Assembly (NCBI RefSeq): GCF_014697075.1
Contig: NZ_JACJRE010000014.1
Location: 62,001-126,000 of the forward strand
Direction of reading: 5' to 3'
DNA: 64,000 nucleotides
Origin: Tolypothrix sp. FACHB-123
GTDB lineage: Bacteria; Cyanobacteriota; Cyanobacteriia; Cyanobacteriales; Nostocaceae
The translations under genes and the position numbers were made by a program. The notes beneath the pieces are model-generated. The model ran no database searches. It had not been told where the DNA came from and saw only the letters and a program-made list of their open reading frames with translations. Shown piece after piece: positions 56,603 to 64,000 of the stretch; the stretch's first letter is position 1; each line of letters starts with the position of its first letter.

Positions 56603-57235
56603 TTAAATCAAATTAATTGCATTGCCAAAAAATACAATACCGATGGCACAAAAAGCTAAACCAGCAAAGGTAATTTTATTGGGCAAGATTGAGTAAATTT
56701 CTCTAGCACTCATCAGCACGGTACATTGAGTTAAGGCAAAAGCCATTACATAAATTACCAAGGGTATGATTCCTGTATCTACTACAGATTCCACCCCAGC
56801 ATAGCCGTGTAAAAAACCTGCGATCGCTCCTAGCACTGCCAGTAAGATTGAGTTTGGTTTATTTACTATCATCAGCATGGCACTAAAAGCAATTGTGGAA
56901 ATAGCAATGCCAATTTCTGCACCGCCTAAATTGAGATGAAATAAATGAATCACCATGCCAAAAGCTGCGGCTGCGCCAAAAGATGCGGGAATCAATGCGC
57001 CACGCACCATCCCTGCTGAAAGTAAGCCAATAGCTATAAGACTAACCAAACGATTTAAGTTAATGGCTGGATCTGCTATTCCCCAAAGCAAACCTTCCCA
57101 GGAATTAGAAATAGCAGGATGTCCGTGAAATCCGCTTAAGGAAGCCAATAAGCTAATGGTAGCCAGAGAAGCGATCGCCACAGTATGACGATGTTTTATA
57201 TCGTTTCCTGATGTTGATAAGTCAATTGTTAGCAT
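56603..57235 (-). CDS. HupE/UreJ-family membrane protein
   Basis: A 210-residue protein with six predicted TM helices and the HupE/UreJ pattern: GFHGHPAISNSWEGLLWGIA, FGMVIHLFHLNLGGAEIGIA, AIAGFLHGYAGVESVVDTGI. His-rich motifs between helices fit nickel or cobalt transport, as proposed for HupE/UreJ proteins near hydrogenase or urease genes. No hydrogenase or urease genes are nearby here. It lacks a typical cleaved signal peptide; the first 15 residues are polar. Confidence 0.85.
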   Translation of the reverse strand: MLTIDLSTSGNDIKHRHTVAIASLATISLLASLSGFHGHPAISNSWEGLLWGIADPAINLNRLVSLIAIGLLSAGMVRGALIPASFGAAAAFGMVIHLFHLNLGGAEIGIAISTIAFSAMLMIVNKPNSILLAVLGAIAGFLHGYAGVESVVDTGIIPLVIYVMAFALTQCTVLMSAREIYSILPNKITFAGLAFCAIGIVFFGNAINLI

Positions 57236-57484
57236 CGAGTTTATAGCAAATAAGTTTTTTTTGATAACTTATGCTACCCAACTAACTCAAAAAACTAACA
57301 TAATCTTGACTATCAATAATAGAAAATACGTAAACTTACATAAGTAAGTCGGTGTGAAAAATTCAAAATATATTAAGCAATGTAAAAATTTGTCAGTTCA
57401 TTTCGTAGTGAGGACTTTATTTCTGACTAAAAATCTTTCATTATTTCGGCGATTCTACTTAACATTGCTGCGATTACACAAGTT

Positions 57485-58783
57485 TTAACTGATAGTCGAG
57501 CTAGAGGGAGGTATTTTATCTGTTGATTTAATTTTTAATAATTCCGCAGATTTCATCCTCATAGGAATTTGAATTCTAATTTCTAAACCCTGAGGTAATA
57601 CTGCAATACTATCTAACTGACCGCCATGTTGAGCGATAATTTGATCGCTAATAGACATACCTATATTTTTACCGCTAAATTTCTTAGTAAACAAAGATTC
57701 AAATATTTTTTCTGATGCTTCTTCTGGAATTTCATAACCATTATCAATAATCCGAATTAAAACTTGATTACTGTCTTCTAAAACCTCAGTATGAATCTGA
57801 AGTAAAGGCTGATTAACAGCACTTTTCAAACGTGTAATAGCATTATTAATAATAATCATAAATACTTGATTCAGTTGTCCGGGATAACATTCTACTTTAG
57901 GTAAACGACCATAATCTTTAATAACTTCAATATCTGCACGCTCTGCTTTACCTTTAAAGCGGTTTTGTAAAATTAAAAGCGTACTATCAATACCTTCATG
58001 AATATCAACTTCTTTAATATTGGCTTCATCTAGCCGTGAAAAATTTCGTAAACCTAAAATTAGCTTACGAATTCGCTCGGCTCCCATGTGGATGGAAGAT
58101 AAAATTTTAGGTAAGTCTTCTTGAATAAAATCAAGATCGATTTTTTCAGAAAAAGCTTGAATTTCTCCTGGGGGATGGGGATAATTAGTTTGATAATGCG
58201 AAACTAAATCTAGCAAGTTATCGGCATATTCTTTAGCTACTGTAGTGTTACCATAAATAAAATTAATTGGGTTGTTAATTTCATAGACAATACCCCCAAC
58301 TAATTGTCCTAAAGAAGATATTTTTTCTGTGTAAATTAGTTGAGCTTGAGTATTTGCTAGTTCTTGCAATGCAAGTTTCAGTTCGCTGTTAGCTTTTTCT
58401 AGTTGTGCTGGACTTGGTAAAGCCAGTGCTTGGGGAATTATTGGTAATAATACAAGGGCTGTATAAACAGAAATAAAAGCTGTAATTGCTTTAATTAAAC
58501 CAGATAACCAGTAAGTAGGATGCCAAGGCGTCCATATTTCCATTAAGTGTGTTGTACCACAGGAAATAATAAAAGCTCCAAATAATAACATTATTGATTT
58601 AAAAGGCAAATCTTCGCGTTTGCGTACAAAATAAATCAGCGCAATGGGGATAGAAAAATAGGCTAAAGCGATTAAAGCATCTGAGAGGATATGTAGCGAT
58701 ACTAACTCTGGTTTCCAAAGGTAGCAGTGTCCGTGGGGAATAAACGCACCATCAACAAAGAAATCATGTAAAAAGTTCCACAT
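57485..58783 (-). CDS. Ethylene-receptor-like sensor kinase with phospho-acceptor His replaced by Tyr
   Basis: A 432-residue membrane protein. The N-terminus has three TM helices matching the ETR1 ethylene-binding domain: FIPHGHCYLWKPELVSLHIL, SDALIALAYFSIPIALIYF (Asp35) and SCGTTHLMEIWT with Cys75 and His79, equivalent to the Cu(I) ligands C65 and H69 of ETR1. A coiled coil (EKANSELKLALQELANTQAQ) leads to a HisKA/HATPase region. The H-box reads GGIVYEINNP, with Tyr167 where relatives have His (VAHEINNP). The G boxes are weakened (DNGYEIPEE; GKNIGMSIS). Autophosphorylation is therefore unlikely, as in plant subfamily II receptors. No response regulator is adjacent. Confidence 0.9.
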   Translation of the reverse strand: MWNFLHDFFVDGAFIPHGHCYLWKPELVSLHILSDALIALAYFSIPIALIYFVRKREDLPFKSIMLLFGAFIISCGTTHLMEIWTPWHPTYWLSGLIKAITAFISVYTALVLLPIIPQALALPSPAQLEKANSELKLALQELANTQAQLIYTEKISSLGQLVGGIVYEINNPINFIYGNTTVAKEYADNLLDLVSHYQTNYPHPPGEIQAFSEKIDLDFIQEDLPKILSSIHMGAERIRKLILGLRNFSRLDEANIKEVDIHEGIDSTLLILQNRFKGKAERADIEVIKDYGRLPKVECYPGQLNQVFMIIINNAITRLKSAVNQPLLQIHTEVLEDSNQVLIRIIDNGYEIPEEASEKIFESLFTKKFSGKNIGMSISDQIIAQHGGQLDSIAVLPQGLEIRIQIPMRMKSAELLKIKSTDKIPPSSSTIS

Positions 58784-58868
58784 AAATATCTACTAAGTAT
58801 AATTTATCAATTTATTTGCTTGACAAATTATACTCGTAGTACAAAAAATTGTCTCTACTGCTTAAACC

Positions 58869-60620
58869 CTAACGGAGTAACTCTTCGATTTGATGTTGAC
58901 TCCACAAATCTCTGTACAAACCACGTTGCTGAACGAGTTCTAGATGGTTTCCAGTCTGCACAATTTTACCTTTCTCCATGACAAAAATGCGGTCAGCAGC
59001 GGCAGCAGCAGAGAGTTGGTGGGTGATAAAAACAACTGTTTTTTTATCAGTACCAGTAGATAAATTTTTGAGAATTTGTGTAGCTGTTTGGTTATCTACA
59101 CTAGAGAGAGCATCATCCAAAATTAACACAGGAGCATCCACCAACATTCCTCTAGCCAAAGCAGTACGCTGACGTTGTCCACCAGAAAGAGTAATTCCAC
59201 GTTCGCCAACTATAGTTTCATATTGGTGCGTAAAATTGCTAATTTCCGCGTGAATTTGAGCCTGCTGGGCTACCATCTCTATATCCTGCTGTTCCCTAAT
59301 GGGATCGCCGTAGCGGATATTATTTTTGATGGTGGTGCTGAAGAGAAAGCTATCTTGAGGAACATAAGCGATCGCACCGCGTAAATCTGCTAAAGCTATT
59401 TTTGTAATATCTATATCATCTAAAAATAGCTGTCCCGCTCCAATTTCTAATAACCGCGGTAGCGCATTAGCTAAAGTCGATTTTCCCGAACCAATAGCGC
59501 CGACAATGGCTACAGTTTCCCCAGGATTAATGGTAAAGTTGACACGATCTAAAGCTGTGTTCGCAGCAGCAGGGTAAGTGTAACTGAAATTTTTCGCTGT
59601 TAGCTTGCCTTTAACTTCACTTTTGGGTAAATGAATGACATCACTAGTGTCTTGAATTTTTGGTTCAACTGAGAGAATTGACTCTAAGCGATCGATACTT
59701 ACCTCACCTCGTTGGTAAGCAGTGATGGTAAAGCCTAACAAAGCTGTGGGAAAAACCAGACGTTCTACATAAATCAGCAGTGCTAAGAAATCTCCAACCG
59801 CCAGAGTTCCCGCAGAAATTCTGGTTGCACCTAGCCAGATAATTATCAGAGAGCTGATATTAGCTAAACCACCAATTAAGGGAAATAATGTATTGCGGCT
59901 TTTTGCTAATTCCAAATTAGCAGTTAATAGCTCTTGATTTTTGAGAGCGAAGGCGCGACGCTCGTTTTCTTCTTGGGCGTAAATTTTAATTAAAGCAATA
60001 CCGCTAATATCTTCTTGGATGAGTTCGCTAATCTCAGAAAGTTGCTCTTGAACTACTGTTTGTTGTTTGCGCAGGCGATCGCTAAATAGATGCACCAACA
60101 AAAACATCAAGGGATATACTGCCAGAGAAGCTAGAGTCAAATCGACACTAATTGTTAACATCACTGGCAGTGTTAACGTATAGGCAAAGAATGTATTGGC
60201 TAAACTCAGAACAGCAAAACCCAATAACCGTTTGATATTTTCAACATCGCTAGTAGCTCTACTAATTAGATCGCCAATGGTATGAGTAGCAAAGTAAGCA
60301 GGCTCTAGCTTGAGTAAATGTGCAAAAATTCTTTGTTTTAAGTCAAATTCTACCTCTCGTCCCACACCGAATAGCCAAATCCGCGAGGCCATCCGGATCA
60401 GCCACATGGCTGAACTGAGCAAGACAATAATGACTACATAATTTAAGACTTCATTCCAGCTAAAGGTTGTTGAAAGTTTGTCAACACAAGCGCGAATCAG
60501 CCAAGGAATATAAACACCTAATCCATTGACAGTTAACAAAGCCAGAATACCCAATACAGCTTCCCGCCAGTGGGGACGCAGGTAAGTACCCAGTTTAGCC
60601 AGTCGTCGAGATTGTACCAT
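58869..60620 (-). CDS. ABC exporter half-transporter (MsbA/MdlB type)
   Basis: A 583-residue fused permease-ATPase. Six TM helices occupy about residues 15-310. The nucleotide-binding domain follows with Walker A (VGAIGSGKSTLANA), Q-loop (AYVPQDSFLFSTTIKNNIRY), signature LSGGQRQRTALARGM, Walker B PVLILDDALSSVD and H-loop VVFITHQL. All ATPase motifs are intact, so it should be an active homodimeric or heterodimeric exporter of lipids or drugs. Substrate is unknown. It precedes the ethylene-receptor-like gene on the same strand (85 bp apart), so the two may be co-transcribed. Confidence 0.95.
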   Translation of the reverse strand: MVQSRRLAKLGTYLRPHWREAVLGILALLTVNGLGVYIPWLIRACVDKLSTTFSWNEVLNYVVIIVLLSSAMWLIRMASRIWLFGVGREVEFDLKQRIFAHLLKLEPAYFATHTIGDLISRATSDVENIKRLLGFAVLSLANTFFAYTLTLPVMLTISVDLTLASLAVYPLMFLLVHLFSDRLRKQQTVVQEQLSEISELIQEDISGIALIKIYAQEENERRAFALKNQELLTANLELAKSRNTLFPLIGGLANISSLIIIWLGATRISAGTLAVGDFLALLIYVERLVFPTALLGFTITAYQRGEVSIDRLESILSVEPKIQDTSDVIHLPKSEVKGKLTAKNFSYTYPAAANTALDRVNFTINPGETVAIVGAIGSGKSTLANALPRLLEIGAGQLFLDDIDITKIALADLRGAIAYVPQDSFLFSTTIKNNIRYGDPIREQQDIEMVAQQAQIHAEISNFTHQYETIVGERGITLSGGQRQRTALARGMLVDAPVLILDDALSSVDNQTATQILKNLSTGTDKKTVVFITHQLSAAAAADRIFVMEKGKIVQTGNHLELVQQRGLYRDLWSQHQIEELLR

Positions 60621-60718
60621 TCAAAAAAAGCAGGGGAGCAGAGAAAAGGGGACGCAAGGAATTGGCAAATGACAATTAACCCTTGCAAGTAAATTTACCG
60701 AACCTCCTTTTATTCTGG

Positions 60719-61094
60719 CAGAATTGACATCCTCAGCGACCAAAAGGCGCGGTGATTCCTAAATCTCACGATTTAGGTTTCTGTTTCATAGCAACTGCCT
60801 CCACCCACAAGGAGTTTTGGTCTTATGTTCGCTCCACAGACTATCCCCGCAAGCCCTGCGGTTCTCATGTATCGAAATCTCAAACAGAAATTTCTGGTAT
60901 ATTTTGATTCCAGGGTTGGACTGTCCATTACCCCATCCTCTTTTCCCGGTCTACCGATTTTTCTTCCCCGTTGCGAAGTATCGCCAACTTTGGTGTTAGG
61001 GTTTATGTCTCCATCGTCGCGGGTGGGTCATTGACCATCTCTATTTTACCATGATCTATGTAAAGCCGTCCTTGAAAGACGGGGTTTCTACCCA
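60719..61094. mobile_element. IS200/IS605-like non-autonomous element or remnant
   Basis: The ends look like those of cyanobacterial IS200/IS605 elements. The left part (GAATTGACATCCTC, then GGCGCGGTGATTCC) carries a perfect hairpin CCTAAATC-TCAC-GATTTAGG (60758-60777). The right end has GCCGTCCTTGAAAGACGG (61065-61082) followed by GGTTTCTACCC. The 280 bp between hold only short frames; no tnpA or tnpB survives. It could be a palindrome-end MITE mobilised in trans. Assignment is by visual similarity of the ends. Confidence 0.6.
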
Positions 61095-61111
61095 TTTTTC
61101 TGATGATCGGG

Positions 61112-61148
61112 GAAAAAGGCCAGCCACCAAGACATAGTGCTTGGCCTT
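61112..61148 (-). terminator. Terminator of the YdcF-like gene
   Basis: On the minus strand AAGGCCAAGCAC...TTGGTGGCTGGCCTT forms a stem (61148-61116) followed by TTTCC. It lies 21 bp after the stop of the gene at 61169. Confidence 0.7.
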
Positions 61149-61168
61149 GTAATTTTTATTTTGAGACT

Positions 61169-61837
61169 TTATGATTGGCGACCACGCAAGAAGAAGTAAA
61201 TTTGATTGAGATAACTTTCCCAAGCTTGGGTTGTGAGTTGCAGAGTTTCTGCACTAGGGACAAAATCTTCAAGTCGTAATCCTCTGGTTCTAATTTCCTG
61301 AGGATTCTGCAATAAGTAAGGCGGAACTTTTATACCCAGTGGATTCATCGCGATGACATCGGAGACATTAGCATTCGGTGTGGGAAGCGAAGCCACTAAA
61401 GTCTCGGATGTGGGAGCCAGTTGATAATTAGCAGCCAATCTGACATTCTCAACAGGGTAACTTGCTGTTGTGGCTATTGGCGATCGCACCAGAAAGTAAG
61501 CGATCGCAGGTGTACTAGCTAACAATAAAATTGTCAGTGCCCAACCTAGTAAGTATCCTCCTGGTTTATCTATTCCGCCCCCCTTGATTCTTTGGGCAGC
61601 AAAAATTAACATCAACACCGATGCTCCCAGTGGTTTGAGCGGAAATGATATTAACCTCCACAAAGAAGCCACAGCTGGTTCATTAGGGTTAATGAACGCC
61701 AGCGCTAGAACGATCAACATAATAACTATGACTAATCGTCCAACAAAACTCCCTGTTGGATAAAATCTTTGGAAAAAAGAGTATACAAGAGTGCCAATTA
61801 ATAGCCACAGTAATACCCGGCTTAGCAGTAGAAACAT
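61169..61837 (-). CDS. YdcF/DUF218-like membrane protein lacking the central catalytic core
   Basis: A 222-residue membrane protein with about four N-terminal TM helices (LLSRVLLWLLIGTLVYSFF; LVIVIMLIVLALAFI; GASVLMLIFAA; GYLLGWALTILLLASTPAIA). Its N-terminal 120 residues and its C-terminal 40 (GLRLEDFVPSAETLQLTTQ; YLNQIYFFLRG) look, from memory of the family, like the two ends of cyanobacterial YdcF proteins, which are usually near 400 residues. The intervening DUF218 domain, with its VLLGGG-type and NT-rich motifs, is absent; a 60-residue Pro/Asn-rich linker takes its place. The frame is intact. Internal in-frame deletion is the simplest reading; a distinct short family is the alternative. 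Confidence 0.65.
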   Translation of the reverse strand: MFLLLSRVLLWLLIGTLVYSFFQRFYPTGSFVGRLVIVIMLIVLALAFINPNEPAVASLWRLISFPLKPLGASVLMLIFAAQRIKGGGIDKPGGYLLGWALTILLLASTPAIAYFLVRSPIATTASYPVENVRLAANYQLAPTSETLVASLPTPNANVSDVIAMNPLGIKVPPYLLQNPQEIRTRGLRLEDFVPSAETLQLTTQAWESYLNQIYFFLRGRQS

Positions 61838-62146
61838 AGTAGATTAACTCTCAAATTTTCCGATGCGGTGAACTATCGCTTTAGATCGGTTCCCCGGTAT
61901 AAAGCAAAATGCGAATCCTGAAGGGTTAGCCTTGAGGTTTCGGGCAGCGGATATATTTTCTCGTCAAATTGTAATCGTACTGTTACCTGACTTAAAATAC
62001 CTCATACCTCACAACCAAAGACTACCGTCGTAGTGATTTTAGTGCAATTTTCCGACACTGCGACTATTATTTAAAATTTTATAGATGAGTAATGTAGCAC
62101 CAGTAAATTAAATTAATTGAGTAGTTATAACTCAACAGGAACAAAT
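61838..62146. other. Divergent intergenic region between YdcF-like and galE genes
   Basis: About 309 bp containing no recognisable gene. A GC-richer stretch at 61905-61960 (CCTGAAGGGTTAGCCTTGAG) interrupts AT-rich flanks, and AACAGGAACAAAT provides the galE ribosome-binding site. Promoters for both genes must be here but were not localised. Confidence 0.4.
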
Positions 62147-63145
62147 ATGTCGTCTGCAAAACCGAAAATTTTGGTAACTGGAGGAGCTGGTTATATCGGC
62201 TCTCATACAGTCCTGGCCTTGAAGCGCGCGGGTTATGAGGTAGTGATCCTCGATAATTTGGTGTACGGGCATCGTGACTTAGTAGAGCAAGCTCTGCAAG
62301 TGGAACTGGTAGTAGGTGACACTGCCGATCGCCCCATGCTCGATCAATTATTTCAAACTCACAAGTTTGATGCGGTGATGCACTTCTCTGCCTACGCTTA
62401 TGTAGGGGAATCAGTGACAGATCCGGCAAAATACTACCGCAACAATGTTGTGGGTACTCTGGTGCTGTTAGAAGCAATGCAGGCAGCATCTATTAAGAAA
62501 TTTGTATTTTCTTCTACTTGTGCAACTTACGGTGTCCCGGATGTTGTACCCATTCCCGAAAATCATCCCCAAAATCCGATTAACCCTTACGGTGCTACTA
62601 AGTTAATGGTCGAGCGGATTCTCTCGGATTTCGATGTGGCCTATGGTTTAAAATCAGTGCGTTTTCGCTACTTCAACGCCGCCGGAGCCGATCCCACTGG
62701 CTTACTCGGTGAAGATCACAATCCAGAAACCCATTTAATCCCGTTGATATTGCTAACAGCGTTAGGTAAACGCGAATCTATTTCTATTTTCGGTACTGAT
62801 TATCCAACACCTGATGGTACTTGTATTCGAGATTATATTCACGTTAGCGACTTAGCCGATGCGCATATTTCCGGATTAGAGTACTTATTAAAAGGCGGCA
62901 ATAGCGAAGTTTTCAACCTTGGTAATGCTTTAGGTTTCTCCGTCAGAGAAGTCATAGCGGCTGCTGAGGCGGTAACAGGATTAAATATACCCATCACCGA
63001 ATGCGATCGCCGTCCCGGAGATCCACCTTCCTTGATTGGTAGTGCTGAGAAAGCCAGAGAAATCCTCGGTTGGCAACCCAAATACCCAGGCATCAAAGAG
63101 ATTGTCCAACACGCCTGGGATTGGCATCAGAAGAGGCATAAATAA
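62147..63145 (+). CDS. galE: UDP-glucose 4-epimerase
   Basis: A 332-residue extended short-chain dehydrogenase that interconverts UDP-glucose and UDP-galactose using bound NAD. The NAD-binding TGGAGYIGSHT motif is at the N-terminus. The catalytic Ser/Thr-Tyr-Lys set is visible as FSSTCATYG and NPYGATKLMVER. RYFNAAGADPTG and the C-terminal CDRRPGDPPSLIGS are family signatures. ATG 62147 (MSSAKPKILV) follows AGGA at 6 bases; the upstream TTG at 62117 is not needed. It supplies sugar nucleotides for exopolysaccharide. Confidence 0.95.
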   Translation: MSSAKPKILVTGGAGYIGSHTVLALKRAGYEVVILDNLVYGHRDLVEQALQVELVVGDTADRPMLDQLFQTHKFDAVMHFSAYAYVGESVTDPAKYYRNNVVGTLVLLEAMQAASIKKFVFSSTCATYGVPDVVPIPENHPQNPINPYGATKLMVERILSDFDVAYGLKSVRFRYFNAAGADPTGLLGEDHNPETHLIPLILLTALGKRESISIFGTDYPTPDGTCIRDYIHVSDLADAHISGLEYLLKGGNSEVFNLGNALGFSVREVIAAAEAVTGLNIPITECDRRPGDPPSLIGSAEKAREILGWQPKYPGIKEIVQHAWDWHQKRHK

Positions 63146-63171
63146 GGGTATAGGGCATGGGGCATTGAAAC

Positions 63172-63246
63172 AATTTTGGATTTTGGATTTTGGATTTTAG
63201 ATTTAGATTTTAGAATCCAAAATCGCAAATCTAAAATCTAAAATTC
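63172..63246. repeat. AT-rich inverted repeat (ATTTTAGATTT/GGATTTT type)
   Basis: TTTTGGATTTTGGATTTTAG followed by ATTTAGATTTTAGAATCC is mirrored by CCAAAATCGCAAATCTAAAA. This forms a long AT-rich hairpin between the convergent galE and the following gene. Such repeats are common in Nostocales. Confidence 0.6.
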
Positions 63247-63282
63247 TTTGTCCCCCCTGCTCCCTGCCCCCCTGCCTGCTCC

Positions 63283-63894
63283 CTACCCCTTCCGCCGTTG
63301 CATCACAGCTAACACAACCCCTAAGCTGGCAAAGATGCCGGCGGCGATCGCCCACAAGGGTAATGATGAAGATTGAGGCTGGGCTACATCTTGATCATTT
63401 TCTTTATTGACTTGTGGCGAGCTTCGTGATACATTGACCGCACTTGCAGCTACAGTTACATCAAACTTTAACTCAAAGGGTTGGAAATTCCCGCCAGCTA
63501 TGGGTTTACCTTTCAGTACTAGCTGATAGGCTCCGGGTTTGGGAAATGTAATGTCTGCGCCTGGTGTCCCTTGATACTTTTCGGCGGTGATTGCTTGTAA
63601 TGGGGGTTCTAACAGTGGTGGTTCTCCGGCTGTGTGGGGTTGGGCGTAAATTGCTAACTGACAATCACAATCTTTGAGGGCGATCGCTTTTCCACCTTTA
63701 CGAGTTAGTGCAAACCAAGCTTGTGCAGGTTTACCAGCTTGCGGATTATCATTCGGTTCAATATGGAGAGTAGCACCAACATCTCCTGCTACTTTGATTG
63801 TATGGGCAGAAGCAGGATGAGGATTATTTACTGCTAGGAGTAATAAAAAAACTACAGGTATACCAAATTTAGCGCGACTTACTGGGCGGAACAT
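63283..63894 (-). CDS. Secreted, C-terminally membrane-anchored hypothetical protein
   Basis: A 203-residue protein. The signal peptide is GIPVVFLLLLAVNNPHPASA. An Ig/cupredoxin-like beta domain of about 120 residues follows (HTIKVAGDVGATLHIEPNDN; a CDCQ pair near residue 77; FPKPGAYQLVLKGKPI). After a polar linker a TM helix (LPLWAIAAGIFASLGVVLAV) ends in MQRRKG, so the domain is outside the cytoplasm, tethered to the membrane. It resembles FixH/YtkA-like extracytoplasmic proteins in layout, but I do not assign a family. Convergent with galE. Confidence 0.7.
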   Translation of the reverse strand: MFRPVSRAKFGIPVVFLLLLAVNNPHPASAHTIKVAGDVGATLHIEPNDNPQAGKPAQAWFALTRKGGKAIALKDCDCQLAIYAQPHTAGEPPLLEPPLQAITAEKYQGTPGADITFPKPGAYQLVLKGKPIAGGNFQPFELKFDVTVAASAVNVSRSSPQVNKENDQDVAQPQSSSLPLWAIAAGIFASLGVVLAVMQRRKG

Positions 63895-63930
63895 AAAATT
63901 TAGCTATGGACAACCTTGACCAAACATAGC

Positions 63931-63962
63931 GCGATGCCTACGGCAAGGGCTTTGCCCTACGC
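63931..63962. repeat. Short palindromic repeat GCGATGCC...CTACGC
   Basis: GCGATGCCTACGGCAAGGGC followed by TTTGCCCTACGC forms a nested hairpin (GGCAA/TTGCC core with GCG/CGC ends). This repeat class is widespread in Nostocales genomes. Confidence 0.6.
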
Positions 63963-64000
63963 ACCAACAACACACAGAGGGTAAAAAAACCCAATATTGC

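Noticed and set aside
60825-61034. 69-codon frame inside the IS200/IS605-like element
   Set aside because: No similarity to TnpA or TnpB is apparent; likely chance frame in a remnant.

Overview
The window is chromosomal DNA of a filamentous, heterocyst-forming cyanobacterium (Nostocales: Nostoc/Calothrix/Tolypothrix-like). The clearest marker is a fraC-fraD-fraE cluster (46956-49621), whose products maintain filament integrity at septal junctions. Supporting signs are dense GCGATCGC (HIP1) sites, many cyanobacterial short repeats (7-mer CAACTGA arrays, GGGCATG runs, GC-rich hairpins), a Ycf65/PSRP-3 ribosomal protein, a COP23-domain protein, a DXCF cyanobacteriochrome chemoreceptor and cyanobacterial two-partner-secretion exoproteins. 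No tRNA, rRNA or CRISPR array was recognised.

Layout. 1-9.3 kb: end of a SirB1/transglutaminase-TPR gene, a SRPBCC protein, a GH13 amylase with CBM20, an unknown protein, a cytochrome P450 with an odd heme loop, and ileS. 9.6-19.2 kb: sppA, a polysaccharide cluster on the minus strand (WcaF-like acetyltransferase and two GT2 glycosyltransferases), an unknown protein, cobU, a small Cys-rich protein and a UvrD-type helicase. 19.4-28.7 kb: a signalling block with a degenerate LuxR-type regulator, an HtrA-like protein lacking catalytic His and Ser, a PixJ-like photoreceptor MCP, and a 992-aa protein with two GspE-N-like units, three tandem copies of an AAA-like C-terminal module, one TM helix and TPRs. 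28.9-43.7 kb: a COP23 gene, then a nearly mirror-symmetric secretion locus: TpsA1, TpsB and exported TPR-CHAT protease 1 on the plus strand, converging on exported TPR-CHAT protease 2 and TpsA2 on the minus strand. 43.9-45.9 kb: rpsB-tsf. 46-51 kb: a pentapeptide protein, fraCDE and a double-domain CobO-like adenosyltransferase. 51-64 kb: secreted and small membrane proteins, a KGG stress protein, a WD40 pseudokinase, PSRP-3, a HAD phosphatase, HupE/UreJ, an ethylene-receptor-like histidine kinase without its His, an ABC exporter, an IS200/IS605-like remnant, a YdcF-like protein apparently missing its catalytic core, galE and a secreted membrane-anchored protein.

Two themes stand out. First, the TpsA-TpsB-CHAT / CHAT-TpsA locus is the best candidate for an under-described system: exported caspase-like TPR-CHAT proteases that may process or release surface exoproteins. 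Second, several regulatory genes encode proteins that look catalytically dead although their reading frames are intact: an HtrA-like protein, a receiver domain, a Ser/Thr kinase-WD40 protein and an ethylene-receptor-like kinase. This suggests binding or scaffold roles.
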